A stretch of DNA of 64,000 nucleotides from contig JBAIZL010000003.1 of NCBI GenBank assembly GCA_036971475.1, positions 53,515,342-53,579,341 of the forward strand, read 5' to 3'. Numbering within the stretch: position 1 is the first letter of the stretch; each line of letters starts with the position of its first letter. The stretch comes from Prosapia bicincta (taxonomy: Eukaryota > Arthropoda > Insecta > Hemiptera > Cercopidae). The notes under the pieces are model-generated. The model ran no database searches and was not told where the DNA came from. It saw only the letters and a list, made by a program, of their open reading frames with translations. This document shows, one piece after another, positions 47,761 through 60,880 of the stretch. The position numbers and the translations under genes were made by a program.

Positions 47761-48145
47761 AATCACACATACTCCTTGATACTATCGAAAACTTTTAAAA
47801 GCCTTCAAAACCTTCACCGCTTGTTTGCAGTGTTTGTTTAATGGGTACAGAGGTGTCGGTAAGCAATCGGGAGCTCGCTTGCCAAATGAAATGTGGGGCC
47901 CCCTTTAACGCATATCAAACAGATATTTAAGATACAAATCTTATAATATGTTCACATATTAGACCTAATACATCCCTATCGCCCATAACCAAAAAAAAAA
48001 AACTATTTAACGTTAACGTAATAAACAGCATAATGACGTTAATTGATTAAATTCTGCGGGAATGGGCTGGCCTTCAGAACATTGTATGGGATTATATATT
48101 TTGGCCCACACTATATATTATTTATATATATATATTGCTAAGGTA
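47761..48145. other. Spacer between PLE 4 and duplicated segment
   Basis: Short intergenic sequence with a less AT-rich patch around 47830-47910 and no recognisable feature. Confidence 0.45.
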
Positions 48146-49950
48146 AACACTTTTTAGGTGTTTACAATATTTATATCTAAATTTCCTTTCAGTGCATTTT
48201 ATATGCATTTTTATACGACTAGTTATCCTTTAATTTTAATATTTAGTTAAATTTAAAAGTATCTTTTACAAAACCTACCAATACGGTATGTTGTATTCTC
48301 ATGGCATAGCCTAGAGCTATTGTGTTACAGGGGGGAAAGCGGGCGAACCGAAAACAAAATATTATTTCAAAGTAAAGCTCCAGCCTTGGATTAAAACTTA
48401 CTGACCTAGTTGTGCCTTTTCATAAAGTCTTTACATAGCAGAACACAGTGCAATCAAAGACTCCACTACCCATACAATACAGAAAACATAGGCAACCATA
48501 TACTCACCTATGCGCACAGCACTATGCGGGTTGGATCTGTGGATCTCTGAGGAGCACTGGGGTTGCTTTTTCAAGTCATCCTCTGCTTGGCTCAACATCA
48601 GTTTGCACTGCAAATTATAATAACATTTTACGTTCTCCTATATAACCTTCTTTTACATTAGGTTTATGTTCAATATGTTACTCTGTTATTAAAGCAACTT
48701 AAAGGCCACACTGTCCTATACTTGAATAACCCTTTGAAATTAACACTTTTCTTTTACGAAAAATATTCATTTTACTATTGAATTGTCCATTTATTCACAC
48801 GCGTTCATATTTATTATTAATATCACTTTATGAAATTAAAACTGGTTAAAACTTTACGAAATTTTCTTATTGTTATACAAACAAACACATAACTTAAATA
48901 AGTAACAATAATTTCAAACAGAAACAAAATTTGTTCTTGGTGTATACCCAACAAAACATTTCGAATTTATGTTCATTTTACTTTTTCAATACAATATTTT
49001 AAACACAAATGATTTCAGATAAAATCTTTCACATATTTTAATTAAATATAACCCTATATAAATATCAGATTTATTATGTAAATCTAATATCTTTGCGTTA
49101 TTAAAATTAATAAAGAAAACTTTATTGCTAATATCCCGGATTTTCCAAGTAGAATACAGGCCTAATTTAATCATTGTGAGCAATTACGTAAAAGGTAAAA
49201 CCAAAAGGTAAATTTAAGCAGATAATAAAACCGACAATATCAACGGATCTGAACAATAGTACGTTAAATTGCACCAAACATACTTTGCACACGTGTTATG
49301 ATATTTACAATTATTTGTAGTTTTGAGAAGATAAACTCACACTGTCTATAAAGCACATACAAAGTATTTTCTAGGCATGCTTTGTAAGGAATAGAAATAA
49401 TATCAAATAATACTTATCAAATACAGTATCTTTCCTACAACATTCACATAATTTTATAAAGACTTAGGCTACATAAATGTAATTACGGCTTGATAAAATT
49501 ATTTGTGTAATTTAAATCTTTTTCTGTATAACTATTGTAAAATCTTTGGTTTGATAAAAACAATTTTACAAAACAATAAAGGAAACCTCATAGATAATTA
49601 ATATAAGAAACTAATTACACTTACTTTTAATCTGAAAACCTTCACACAAAATGCCAAAATACCAACGCATTCAACAAAGGTTTGAACTATTAAGAAAATA
49701 TAACCTACAAACTAATAAACGCTTTGGTGGAATGAACAGCTGATTCTATTGTTGTCCAAAGTCTAGATCCCAGCGATAAGAATTCGTCATTCTAGTTGGC
49801 TGTGGCCATTTCGACATTCTTCCTTTTGATTACTAACATAATTTAATACGTTGGCAATGAGTGTGACAGCATGAATGTTTTTTTTATTTAGACAAGTAAA
49901 TTTATTTCGTTATATATTTATGCGGCTTCACTGTAAATCTTCCATAAGGA
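48146..49950. repeat. Segmental duplication, copy II (with exon)
   Basis: Matches copy IV from CATTTTATATGCATTTTTAT (48196) through the small exon at 48508-48607 and onward, and copies I and III in its second half (AATCTGAAAACCTTCACACA near 49630). Copy III follows directly, so the two form a tandem pair. Confidence 0.85.
48508..48607 (-). CDS. Small exon of unknown gene, duplicate 1
   Basis: Exon of 100 bp predicted from acceptor TTATAATTTGCAG and donor CATAG|GTGAGT. One frame is open: CKLMLSQAEDDLKKQPQCSS followed by EIHRSNPHSAVRI. It is clearly related to the exon at 55196-55297 (shared KLMxSQAEDD) but two bases shorter, so the two would leave different reading phases. It contains ATG codons near its start (LM), so a first coding exon is possible. 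I do not recognise the protein. Exon conservation against a diverged intron background is the main evidence. Confidence 0.45.
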
Positions 49951-51245
49951 AACAAATCGGACAACGGATCAGAACAGTTGTAAGTTACATTGCTCCAAAC
50001 ATACTTTGTACACGTATTATCATATTTACAATTATTAGTAATTTTGAGAAGATAAACTCATACTACCTTTAAGCACATATAAAGTATTTGCTATGCATGC
50101 ATAGTAAATGATACATATAATATCAAATAATACTTATCAAATGCAGTATCATTACTACAACATACATATAATTTTATAAAGACTAATGCTACATAAATGT
50201 GATTAGGGGGTGATAGGTTAGTTGTGTATTTTAAATTTTCTTCTTTATAACTGGTTAAATCTTTGGCTTGATATAAACAATTTTACGAAACAATAAAGTA
50301 ATCCTCAAAGATAATTTATATTAAAACCTAATTACACTTACTTTTAATCTGAAAACCTTCACACAAAATGCCAAAATACCAACACATTCACCAAAGTTTC
50401 AAACTAATCAGAAAATATAACCTACAAGCTAATATACGCACTGGTCAAATAAACAGCTGATTCTATTGTTGTCCAAAGTCTAGATCGCAGCAATAAGAAT
50501 TCGTCACTCCAGTTGGCTGTGGCCGTTTCGACATTCTTCCTTTTGATTACTAACTCAAGTTAATATGTTGCCAATAATTGTGACAGCATGAATGGTTTGT
50601 TTTATATTTAGATAGGTAAATTTATTACGTTGTATATTTATGCTGGCTTTTTCGGTTAATTTATATGGATAAAAATAAGAACAGTAAATGTGACAAATAT
50701 TTCGAAAAACATGAATGTATCTGGATTGTTGAGAAGGATCCTGGAATCCCCCTCTTAGTGGAGTTGCCCAAACCTCGAATAACCAATCCTAACATTTTAT
50801 TCTATAAAAAATGTTTCTAAGACCAGTGTAAACCCCTTACTTAACCGCCCCAATACAAATACGATATGAGTATTAACATGTAAATATTTTAAGTTAGGTA
50901 CTTTACATATTCAGTAAATGGTGTTAGCAAATGAACTAACTTTTTCAATTTCTTCTTTTACTTAACTTTTTGCTTTACATGTATCTGGATCGAATTTTCA
51001 ATCGTTAATAAAATGACTTTTATTCATCCACTTAAGTTCAAATAAATTTTTCAAAACCTTTAATGGATTACAATTGATGTCGATACAGTTTTTTCAAATA
51101 TTATATTTATTAAATAATTCTAATGAATTAGTTTTAGTTTTATATGGAGGAAAATCTTTTCACAAAAGGGGCAAGGCATATAATATAGATATTTCATCCC
51201 AACAGCTGTTTTAACGCATAGAGTATGTTACTTCTTATTTATAAT
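49951..51245. repeat. Segmental duplication, copy III (partial)
   Basis: Starts inside the unit at ACGGATCAGAACAGTTGTAA and runs to AAAAGGGGCAAGGCATATAA. It has no exon part. Blocks such as CAGCTGATTCTATTGTTGTC (50454) align with the other copies. Confidence 0.85.
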
Positions 51246-51250
51246 AATTG

Positions 51251-51286
<36 letters not shown>

Positions 51287-51292
51287 CATATA
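51246..51292. repeat. (TA)n microsatellite
   Basis: TA run with minor interruptions following copy III. Confidence 0.85.
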
Positions 51293-53734
51293 TAATATAC
51301 AAAAAAAATTATATCCGAGTGCACTTTAATCAATAAAGTTCAATCAAGACGTGTTGCCAATAGTTTTTCAACATTTTGTCTAGTTCTTGAGTTACTTACA
51401 TTTCTGTGAAAGTAAATTATTGCTTTTTTACCCGGGTCTGGGTCCCAAAAACTCACCCAGCTCTCATGACAGCCGAGCTACCTCCGTCCACATGCGCATG
51501 CGGTTAGTATCGCTACCGCGAGTGAAGGAAATGGTATTGATTGCCCATGTACCAAGCTCATAAGCTCTTTAATGCAGAATCAGGAGATAGTGAAATGAAA
51601 CAGTACGGCGAGTGTCGCGCTAAGAGAGGGATGAAAAAACCTGGCAAGAATGAAAACCTGTCAGGAAAATCCCACGACAGATCATGCAGAAACCGTGGGG
51701 ACTTGGATCACCTTATGCTAAGGAATAAGGAGGGGTATTACCTTACAAATACCTTGTTTGTGAGACTATGGCAGGAATGACATGCACCTCTTCTTCCGCT
51801 GCCTACTTGAAATTGATAAGTCATCTTGAAAATTATTGCTACCAGGTACCGTGAGGTGCTGCACTTAGCAGATTCATGGTGTACTACGAGATACAAGTTT
51901 GCTATATCCAACCAAAAGTAGTTTACTAATCGTTCTTTTCTTCCCATTCGCTCAAAAACTGTTATATATTTTAAAACTGAAGTCTACATTTGAAATATGG
52001 ACATTCTTCTTTCATTTGACAACCAAAAGTTTCTTGTGATGACTATTTGAAAAAATATCACTATTTTTAGGAAGCCTTGTATCTGGCAACTTTGAATTAT
52101 ATGCTTGCTGTTTTTTAGTACTTTTAACAATGTTTGGTTAGTTATCATACCCGTTGTATGGATCTGAACCATGTGCTAGTCCAACAGTATCATCATCTAA
52201 AGTCTAAATTAGCCACTACATGAGATTATGCTATGTATGTTAAGATTCTGTAACATTATAAACTTAGTGAGTAACAGTTATAGTTGGATGAGCACTAAAA
52301 AAACAAAAGGTAGAGTAAACCATTAGCAAACTGATAATAAATTATCAAAAACCTGGTAACCACAATACTTTTTGATTTTATCCTCATGCACTTTGCTGTT
52401 AAAAAGTACCCTTTTTCCAAGAAATAACTTACCAAGAGTTATTATTAATATTTAACCACAGTGTATTCCTAACAAATAGTAAAAGCAAATTGCTATTGTG
52501 ACAAATAGGTTGGATTTAAATGTATCCAACAGATATACACATGTAGCAAGAATGTGGAGCTAAGTATTAAATCGATACACTCTGCCAAGCTGTGTACAAA
52601 TGCTACATGACCATCTAGGATATCGGCCTTGTATTACATTCATATGCTCGTAAGATCAGAATTAGAAGCATATCAGTCTTGTATCAAGTTGTTATACAGT
52701 GGCTACTATGATATATATACACTTGTGTTAAATTGATGCTTATAGTAAAGAATAATACTAATCCACTTGCCAAAGTGATACACACGACCAACATGAACAA
52801 CAAGGGTAAGCAAAATAAAGAGAGCAAAGTTAGTGTAAACTGTGTTACATAGTAATTAGACATAACAGAAAAGAATTTTATTTTTCACAGATTCATCATC
52901 AAAAATAAAAGTTGAGTAGCAAAGTGATGTTTAAATCTTTGTTTGTCTTTAGTGTACTGATTTTAGATAAACTATTGATTATTGATAAACTAGCTTAATA
53001 AAACAATCGATAGTAAAATATTAATTCCCTACTCCATGTATAAATGTAAAAAAATAACAGAAAAATAATTAACAATGACACAATGAGATGTTTTGGGTGC
53101 GTTGCTCTGTCAGAGGTTTATTATGTTGTATATCAAATGGAATACAGTGAATTCATTAAATATAAAGAAAACTTAAATTATGTATTTGAAATTGTATACA
53201 TGAAATAGGATTTGTAAAATAAAGAAGGAAAATAAAAATTATTTTATGTAAATACAATAAATAATTATTATATATTAATATATTAAATATAATATAAAAC
53301 TTTAAATTAATTTCAGAAACATTACAACAAATTAAATTATATATACATTTTACCATTTAGAACATATTTAAAATTTGTCAATAATTGGAAGACAGATTTT
53401 ACAAGTTCAATAATTTTTTATATTTAAAAATAAATTGGGATATCATTTATGTTATTGGATAAACATATTTTAATATAATAATCATGTTAGTATGGTGAAA
53501 AACGTATTTAAGAAGCATGTGCTTTAAACTGAACTAAATTTGAGTCACTATAGGCCTGCCAACTTCCCCTTCCAAAATCTCTAGTCCAAGCAACCCCCAA
53601 AAGTGAACTTCTGTTATTGGTATCCTAAACATATTGCTTGTAATACATTTAGACTTTTATCCAAACAAATATTTAGTAAAATATATTAAAACAAACCAAA
53701 TTAGTTATTTCGAATAATTTACTGTAATTTTGTT
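51293..53734. other. Non-coding, no supported gene
   Basis: A less AT-rich patch lies at about 51430-51780; its plus-strand frame 51541-51780 (starts MPMYQAHKLFNAESGD) is polar and unrecognised, with no splice or motif support. The remainder is plain AT-rich sequence, including a very A/T-dense stretch around 53160-53420. Confidence 0.45.
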
Positions 53735-53955
53735 ATTAATAAATAATAGACACAACCTCTAACCACAAGTATTTGTATTCTAGTGCTATGTACATTTCGG
53801 TTACAAAGTAAATATCCTCAGACATCACAATACATACTGTGTCATGTCTCTGAAGATGGTTACTTTGTATCCGAAATGTACGTCTATATAAGGCTGGAAT
53901 AAAAATATTCGTGGTTAGAATTAAATTTGTGTGTACTATTTATTAAAATAAGACT
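53735..53955. mobile_element. Diverged palindromic element of the hammerhead-arm type
   Basis: Inverted arms run from AATAAATAATAGACACAACC to the complementary end near 53955. The right arm reads CTCTGAAGATGGTTACTTTG, TATCCGAAATGTAC, and then AAGG after a short insertion, the same layout as the right arm at 6473-6515; the left arm is similar but more mutated. Stem II has one mismatch and the stem III region has an insertion, so no active ribozyme is expected. No clear target duplication. Confidence 0.7.
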
Positions 53956-54624
53956 GTAAATATATTTTTAATATTAAAATATAAATACTTGTAAAAATAG
54001 TAAATGTTTATTCTGTTATAGCCACTCTAGTCCTTTAGAACAGTCTGTGATGTGATATTACCACATATGGCATCAGCATTAGGTCAGGTTTTGTAAACTG
54101 GCACTTAGATATTTGGTAGAAATTGTGTATTAGGCCTCTAGAAAACATCAGGCTCAGTCACACCTCATTGTGGCTTCAAATCGCAGCCAACCCTTAGACA
54201 ATCCTATTAACATGCTCCCATGAATGCCCTGTTTACGGTTGTTGCTATTTTGCTATATATTAAAAAGTATTAATAAGTAACAAAATAATGTAACAAAACT
54301 ACGAGTCAGCAGGATTCTAAGGGTCAATGTTTTTGAAAATGAACTGCGAGCACATCCAACCACCCCTCGTCCTTGGTCTCTCACCAACGCCCTCAGCCCC
54401 CAAGGGTCAGCTAATAATTTAATTTACCAACAAATGTAAATTAGTTATTGTTAATTTACCAACAAATGTAACATATTTATATGCTGCAAAGGTTTGCTCT
54501 GATATGAAGCTATTTTGCTTTTGCTTCTTTATACACTGTAGCCAGGAAATGAAAGAAGTTATAAAATAAATTTTCACTTATCCTAAAAATATGGTATTAC
54601 CAATAATGGGTCAGCCGGTTTTGC

Positions 54625-54626
<2 letters not shown>
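53956..54626. other. Non-coding, no feature seen
   Basis: Nothing supported. A short C-rich patch occurs near 54350-54410. Confidence 0.45.
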
Positions 54627-54690
<64 letters not shown>

Positions 54691-54745
54691 GTGCCTGAGT
54701 GTGTGTGCCGGAATGTGTGTGTGTGTATGTGTGTGTGTTTAGGTT
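54627..54745. repeat. (TG)n microsatellite
   Basis: About 28 TG units, then interrupted TG runs. Confidence 0.95.
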
Positions 54746-54840
54746 TGTTTGGAGGAGGGGGTTTAGAGTTAATTAATCACAATTGAGTATAACTACTCCG
54801 AAACTGTTAAAATGTATTGCTTAGAAATTAGAAATGAATA

Positions 54841-57400
54841 CACTTTTCAGTTGTTTACAATCTCTAAATCTAAATTTCCTGTCTGTGTATTTTATATGCA
54901 TTTTTATACAACATGTTATTTAATCAATTTAATTTTTGATTACATTTAAAAGTATTTTTTACAAAACTTCCCAATGTATGTTGTATTCTCATTACGTGGC
55001 CTAGAGCCTAGAGTTATTGTGTTACTGGGGGAAAGCGGGCGTAACAAAAACAAGTCATTTAAAAATAGCCTTGGATTAAAATTTACTGACCTAGTTGCGT
55101 CTTTTCATTAAAAGCATTTACATAGCAGAACACAATGCAACCAAATACCCAACTATTCATACATTACAGCAAACATAAGCAACCCATCAACTCACCTTTG
55201 CGCACTGCACGATGCAGGGGCTCTGGGGAGCTCTAAGGGGCTCTGGGGTGCTTTCTCTGCTGAAGTCATCCTCTGCTTGGCTCATCATCAGTTTGGACTG
55301 CAAATTTTAATAATAACATTTTATGTTCTCCTGTATTAGATTTATGTTCACTATTTTGTCTCTGGCATTACAGCAACTTATAAGCCTCACTGTCCTAGAA
55401 CTTGAATTACCATTTGAAAATAACAATATTTCTCTTTTACGAAAAATGTTCAATAAGATTTTAGTATTTAATTGTCCATTTACTCACATGTTTTCATATT
55501 TATAATTATCAATTAAATTTTACGAAAATCCAATCATGTTATACGAAGAAACATTTATATAACATAAACACGTAACAAACATTTCACCCAAAATCAAAAT
55601 TGTTCCGTTTCCTACAAAACGTTTCAAATTTGTGTTCATTTGACTTTTTATGCATTTTTTAAACACGTTTTTTTCGGATAAACCTCCTCACATTTTTATT
55701 TAAGCATAATCTTATTTAAATATTCTTGGAGTTATAATGTAAATGTAAAATCTTTGTGTTAATAAATTCAATAAGAAAACTTTATAACTATTATCACGAA
55801 TTATGTTTGTAAAATACAGGCCTAACCTAATCATGGGTGAACATTTAGGTAAGAAGGAAACCACAAGAATGTTAAACTTAATATTCGTTTACTTTATACT
55901 GATTGTTTTTCAGAATTATTTATTTTAAGAATTTTTGCCACAAGAAATCAAATGTTTTAAAGCAAGTCATTTGTGTTACATGAATGCCTTAGTTTTTGTA
56001 ATTAATAAATACAAACCGCGTTGGGAATACAAGATACAATCGGTTTTAAAGAATCTACAGTTAAATGTAAGCGGAAAATAAAACCTATATTTTCGGCGGA
56101 TCAGAACAGTTGTAACTTACATTGCTCCAAACATACTTTGCACACATGTTAAGATATACAATTATTTTTATATTGGAAAAGATAACGTCACACATCCTTG
56201 AAGCACATGTAAAGTGATTGCTATCCATGCATATTAAAGTATAGAAATAATATCAAATAACACTAATCAAATACAGTATCATTCCTACAACATATATATC
56301 TTTTTATATAGACTTGGGCTACATAAATCTGATTAGGGCGTGATAAAGTTATTTGTGTAATTCAAAGATTTTACTTTATAACTGATATAAAACCATTGGC
56401 TTGGTAAAAATAATTTTACAAAACAATAAAGAAAACCTCAAAGATAAATATTATTAGAAACTAATTACACTTCCTTTTAATCTGAAAACCTTCACACAAA
56501 ATGCCAAATTATCAACACATTCGCCAAAGTATCAAACTATTAAGGAAATATAACCTACAAAATAATAAACACACTGGTCGAATAAACAGCTGATTCTATT
56601 GTTGTCCAATGTCTAGATAGAAGTGATAAAAATTCGTCACTCCAGTTGGCTGTGGCCATCTCGACATTCTTCCTTTTGATTACTAACATAGGTTATTAGC
56701 GTTGGCAATGAGTGTGACAGCATGAATGTTTTTTTTAATATTTAGACAGGTAAACTTATTGCGTTGTATATTTATGATGGCTTTACGGTAAATCTTGCGT
56801 ATGGTAAAAGAAGAAGAGTAAATGTGACAATTATTTCAAAAAATATGAGCGTATCCGGATTGTTGAGAAGGATCATGGACACCCCCCCCACCTAGTGGAT
56901 TTGCTCATTACTCGCATAACCAAGCCTAACATTTTATACTTTCCAAAAAAAAGACGGGTGTACACCGCCAAAGTATTCATGCCCGGTGTAAACCCCTTAT
57001 TTACCCACCCAAATAAAAATACGATTTTAGTTTTAAGATGTTAAATATTTTAAGTTAGATATTCAGTAAATGGCGTTAATAACAGAACTCCTTTTTTTCA
57101 ATTCTTTCTCTTAGTTTACACTCCACTTATACATAACAAATTTCAATTGTTAATAAAACACTTTTTATTAATCCACTCAAATTCAAATGCATTTTTAAAA
57201 CTTGTAGCTGATGCCAATTTATATTGCTACAGTTTTTAAAATGTGAATTCAATAAATAATTTTAATGGATACATTTTAGTTTTATATGGTGGAAACACTT
57301 TTCACAAAAGGAGCAAGGTATGCAATATAGTTATTTCGTCCCATTTGCTTTAAAATAAATGATAAACCTAACATATGATTTCATAACATGATTTCAATAG
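54841..57400. repeat. Segmental duplication, copy IV (longest, with exon)
   Basis: Aligns with copy II from CATTTTATATGCATTTTTAT-like sequence through the exon, then with copies I-III to AAAAGGAGCAAGGTATGCAA (about 57308) and AAATGATAAACCTAACATAT. A fifth fragment, 58240-58330, matches only the stretch next to the exon (AACACAATGCAACCAAA... CATTACAGCAAACATAAG in copy IV) and stops before the exon itself. Confidence 0.85.
55196..55297 (-). CDS. Small exon of unknown gene, duplicate 2
   Basis: Exon of 102 bp, 34 codons, predicted from acceptor TTAAAATTTGCAG and donor GCAAAG|GTGAGT. The single open frame is SKLMMSQAEDDFSRESTPEP, then LRAPQSPCIVQCAK. The other two frames have stops. It is less AT-rich than its surroundings, with a proline- and serine-rich second half. 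If translation starts inside (MMSQAEDD) it could be an N-terminal exon. It lies upstream of the DNA-PKcs-like and ankyrin exons on the same strand, but nothing ties it firmly to either. Confidence 0.5.
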
Positions 57401-57560
57401 CATCCAACATGTAATATTAAAGTGCCAAAATAGCATTAAATATGACTTTCTATCTTATCTTATCTCAAGACATTTCATTTAATTAATTCCAAATTTTGGT
57501 TGCTAGGCAACACCCAAAAATCTGAAATTATTTTCCAACGCATTTAAAAAATATTGTACC
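57401..57560 (-). repeat. Inverted partial copy of the dispersed repeat at 63312-63750
   Basis: On the minus strand, GTGTTGCCTAGCAACCAAAA, AATTAAATGAAATGTC, AGATAGAAAGTCATATTTAA and TGGCACTTTAATATTACATG match the plus strand at about 63530-63640 in the same order. It abuts the end of segmental copy IV. Confidence 0.8.
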
Positions 57561-59437
57561 CCCGATTCACTTCAAGTAATAACATACAATCATGATCTGT
57601 TATTGTCACACTTTAAAGAAAATAAACACAGATAAAGAGAATATATATTTTTATTTATTTCCATCAATTTGTAAATATATAGTTAACCGTTTTTGAGTAA
57701 TTGGATATAGAAAACTAGTAATTGTCCACTTTGTACAGCATAAATCAGTCTTATATCTATTAGTTCAGAAAATATCCGCTTGATAGTAGTACCTGACGGA
57801 TCGTTGTAACTATAATTTTAATACTAACCGCAGGCGAATGTGAGACGAAGGTGGGTGGCTGTCCCTAGGGTGGGTGGGTTTTTTTTGGTGGCTAGAGATC
57901 CAGGTTAATTTTTGTTTAACAATAGTTTACTTTCACAAAAATGCAAATAAAACGAAAACTAGACAACATTCGGAAAAAAACACAGTGGAAAAATATTCTG
58001 AAGAACGTGTGCACATGTACCTGTGTGCGCATGTCGGGTTTCGCCCTCATAGTTTAACGTAAGATTGCATTTTCCAGTGGAACACATCACGTTTCCCAAG
58101 CGTTTGGTGATAGTGAAGAGGGTCCTGGCTTTTCCCCGGCATACTAGCATATAGTAGTGTGCGGAGCGTGTGAGTGAGTGTTGTGACAATCGTTACAAAG
58201 GTTAAAGTGACGGCTACTCAATGAGAAGAAACTTAGTGTCTTTTTGTCTTTTCATTGGAACTGTTTACCTAGCAGGACACAATGCAACCAAACACACAAC
58301 TATTCCTACATTACAGCAAACGTAATCAACCCAATTCCATTAGCATTAGATCTAAGCCGCCAACCGTTCCTAATATAAGTTTACGGTATTTGACAAACCT
58401 TACATAACTTTCTATGAAGTACGTAGGTATATTTATATTAGATAGTATACTCCTTAAAGGCAAATCGTCCTCATGCAAGTTTTACAGCCCCCATATAAAC
58501 AATACTTAAGCCCAAAATATAGCTCGAGTTTTTGCAACTAGACTTACTATATAATGTTTCATTATAGAAAGTATTTTATAGAACAAGGCAAAGTGCGATG
58601 TATTACATAAACCCCCACCATGTCCGCAATGTACCTGACATTAAAGATGTTGGTATAAATACTAGAAGAATATCATCTTATTGTTGTAAAGTGGTTCCAA
58701 AGGTGAACCTGTTTCTACTCTACTATAGAAATTCGAATCCTATTCTGTGATAAAACGTCTTGCACAACTTGGTCTATTAATATAAATATGGTAATAAATA
58801 TAAATTACTTACCTAATGAATACGTCATCATTATAGTACGTCATCAATATTTAAAATTGCCTCCTGAAAAATAAAATTAAGTTAATGTTAATATAATTAT
58901 TAAACCTGATATCATAAAATTATTATGGATTACGAGCAAGATAGAGTCATAATTAATGTATATGCCATCATATGGGAAATAAGACTTTGGAAGAGCGCCC
59001 TAAACATCCATGAGAGCATCGCTATAACATAGGATGAAGCTTTAACAAACTTTACAGAGGCCTGTAGTATTTTCACATTTTCCAAGCTGTAACTAATATT
59101 AGGCGTTATAGTAACGGGACCAAGCCTTTCTTAGGTTTATCTCGTTTGTTTGTGAAATTGCAATATCGGCTTTTATTCAATAAAATTATATACTACAAAG
59201 AATTGCTTAGGTTTGTAATATAAAGAGGAAAAGTCTACTTTCCAATATAATGACAGCCTATTAACTCCTTCCAGGAGTTTTGATGAAAAATTGATTGAAA
59301 CTTTGATGAAGGTAAATTTAGGTTTTAATGATTCTATAGTGAATCTTGAATTATTGAAATCTTTCAAGTGGTAAATGTGTTAGTAATACGTGAATGCTTG
59401 AAAATGTTAAATATAGTGCTAATTAAATAAAATGTAG

Positions 59438-59440
<3 letters not shown>
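57561..59440. other. Non-coding, no supported gene
   Basis: Contains only a short fragment of the segmental duplication (58240-58330). Frames at 57874-58062 and 57959-58189 overlap on opposite strands and have no motif. A block near 58980-59150 resembles 59740-59890 weakly (TTTTCACATTTTCCAAGCTG against ATCACATTTTCTCAAACTG). Confidence 0.45.

Positions 59441-59514
<74 letters not shown>
59441..59514. repeat. (TA)n(TG)n compound microsatellite
   Basis: About 20 AT units running into about 16 TG units. Confidence 0.95.
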
Positions 59515-59515
<1 letters not shown>

Positions 59516-59973
59516 CTATGCACGGTCGTCACACAACACGTGTTACTAAAACGTCAAGCATTGTGTAGTATATTCACTGATAATGATGATAACCCGAAGC
59601 ATCGAGACGCGTACCACAATAAAGTATGATTGTGAGCTCGTGTATAGCTATTTATAAATCACTTCCTCAGATATCACTTATGACTTATATCCACGAGATA
59701 ACCACTGTAACAGAGTGTGGAGTGTAATCGAACTTCTACAGAGGCCTTGTAGATTGAATATTTCTTTGCAATATGTGAAACGAGTATATAAAGTTTCCTC
59801 TGAGGAATAGTGATCACATTTTCTCAAACTGTGACTAACATAAAGCGTTAGAATAACGTAAAATGGCGCCTAATTAGAAACATCTCGCCTTGGATGCATA
59901 AGTTAGCTACCAGAGTGGGTTACTGCCTATGTTACCGCGACATACATACTCAGTGTGAGGACTCCGCCAGACT
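59515..59973. other. Non-coding, no feature seen
   Basis: No coding signal. Part of it is weakly similar to 58980-59150. Confidence 0.45.
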
Positions 59974-59975
59974 TG

Positions 59976-60136
59976 GATCTCTCTCTCTCTCTCTCTGTCT
60001 GTCTGTCTGTCTGTCTGCCTGCCTGCCTGCCTGTCTGTCTGCCTGCCTGCCTACCTACCTACCTACTACCTACCTACCTACCTACCTACCTACCTATCTA
60101 TCTATCTATCTATCTATCTAACTATCTATCTATCTA
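59976..60136. repeat. Compound tetranucleotide microsatellite
   Basis: A TC run grades into TCTG, CCTG, CTAC and then CTAT units, each block differing from the next by one base. The translated low-complexity frames (PACLPTYL and so on) are artefacts of the repeat. Confidence 0.95.
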
Positions 60137-60595
60137 ATAACAAAATTTACACATATAGGGCAAATACAATGTATTGTGTATGAAATACGAGTCCTTCTTG
60201 CATGAGTTTCAGGGTACTATCTTTTTAATGCTTTTTTTTAACATTTTCTATGTAGCATTACTATATAAATATAGAGTAGCCTATAGAGTAGTGCGGAAAA
60301 ATGTGGCACGTTTTCAACCTAACGAAGTCATCCTTACACAGGCGCCACGCTTAAGGACAGGTGTATCGCACCTCTTCCGTACATGTCCGTCCATTACAGG
60401 GGGACATGAGTTGTTAAAAAAAACGTAATAACATGTGCAAAAGTCCGTTTCTAAGCAACAAATATAGATTTAGGTTTTGTTTTTAGTAGGTAATTTATTG
60501 AATCACTAACAGATTGCGTTTCTGCATGATTAAGGTAGAAATTAAGTATTAAAAAACCTAATATGTAACGTATCAAATGACAAGAATATATTCTA
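60137..60595. other. Non-coding, no feature seen
   Basis: Frame 60174-60428 is unsupported. Confidence 0.45.
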
Positions 60596-60880
60596 TTACA
60601 TATGTAATTACATATGTAAAATACGTATTCAAGAATTAAAACTGAAAATACAACATAAATTCAGACATAAAATTAGGTAACTCAACAAAATGTATGTTAC
60701 ACTCAAAATTTATAAAACACCATTATCGGATACAAGATCTCAGAAACAGGATTTATAATACAAGTTCGTTACAACCCAAATTGTAAGTAGTCTAAAACAG
60801 AGAAACATTTTGAGAAGAGGTTTGTTCGAAACTCTCTACTATTTACCTATACTCACGCGCACGCACATCCACGCGCACTC
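60596..60880 (+). repeat. Duplicated segment, copy 1
   Basis: Shares AAAATACGTATTCAAG, AGACATAAAATTA, AAACAGGATTTATAA, AGTTCGTTACAA and CATTTTGAGAAGAG in order with 61925-62170. This copy is followed by CACGCGCACGCACATCC. Confidence 0.8.

Noticed and set aside
51541..51780. Possible gene (MPMYQAHKLF start)
   Set aside because: Polar, no recognisable domain, no splice or promoter support; kept only as a note in the region entry.
59894..60137. Cysteine-leucine-proline repeat proteins
   Set aside because: Translation of the compound tetranucleotide repeat.
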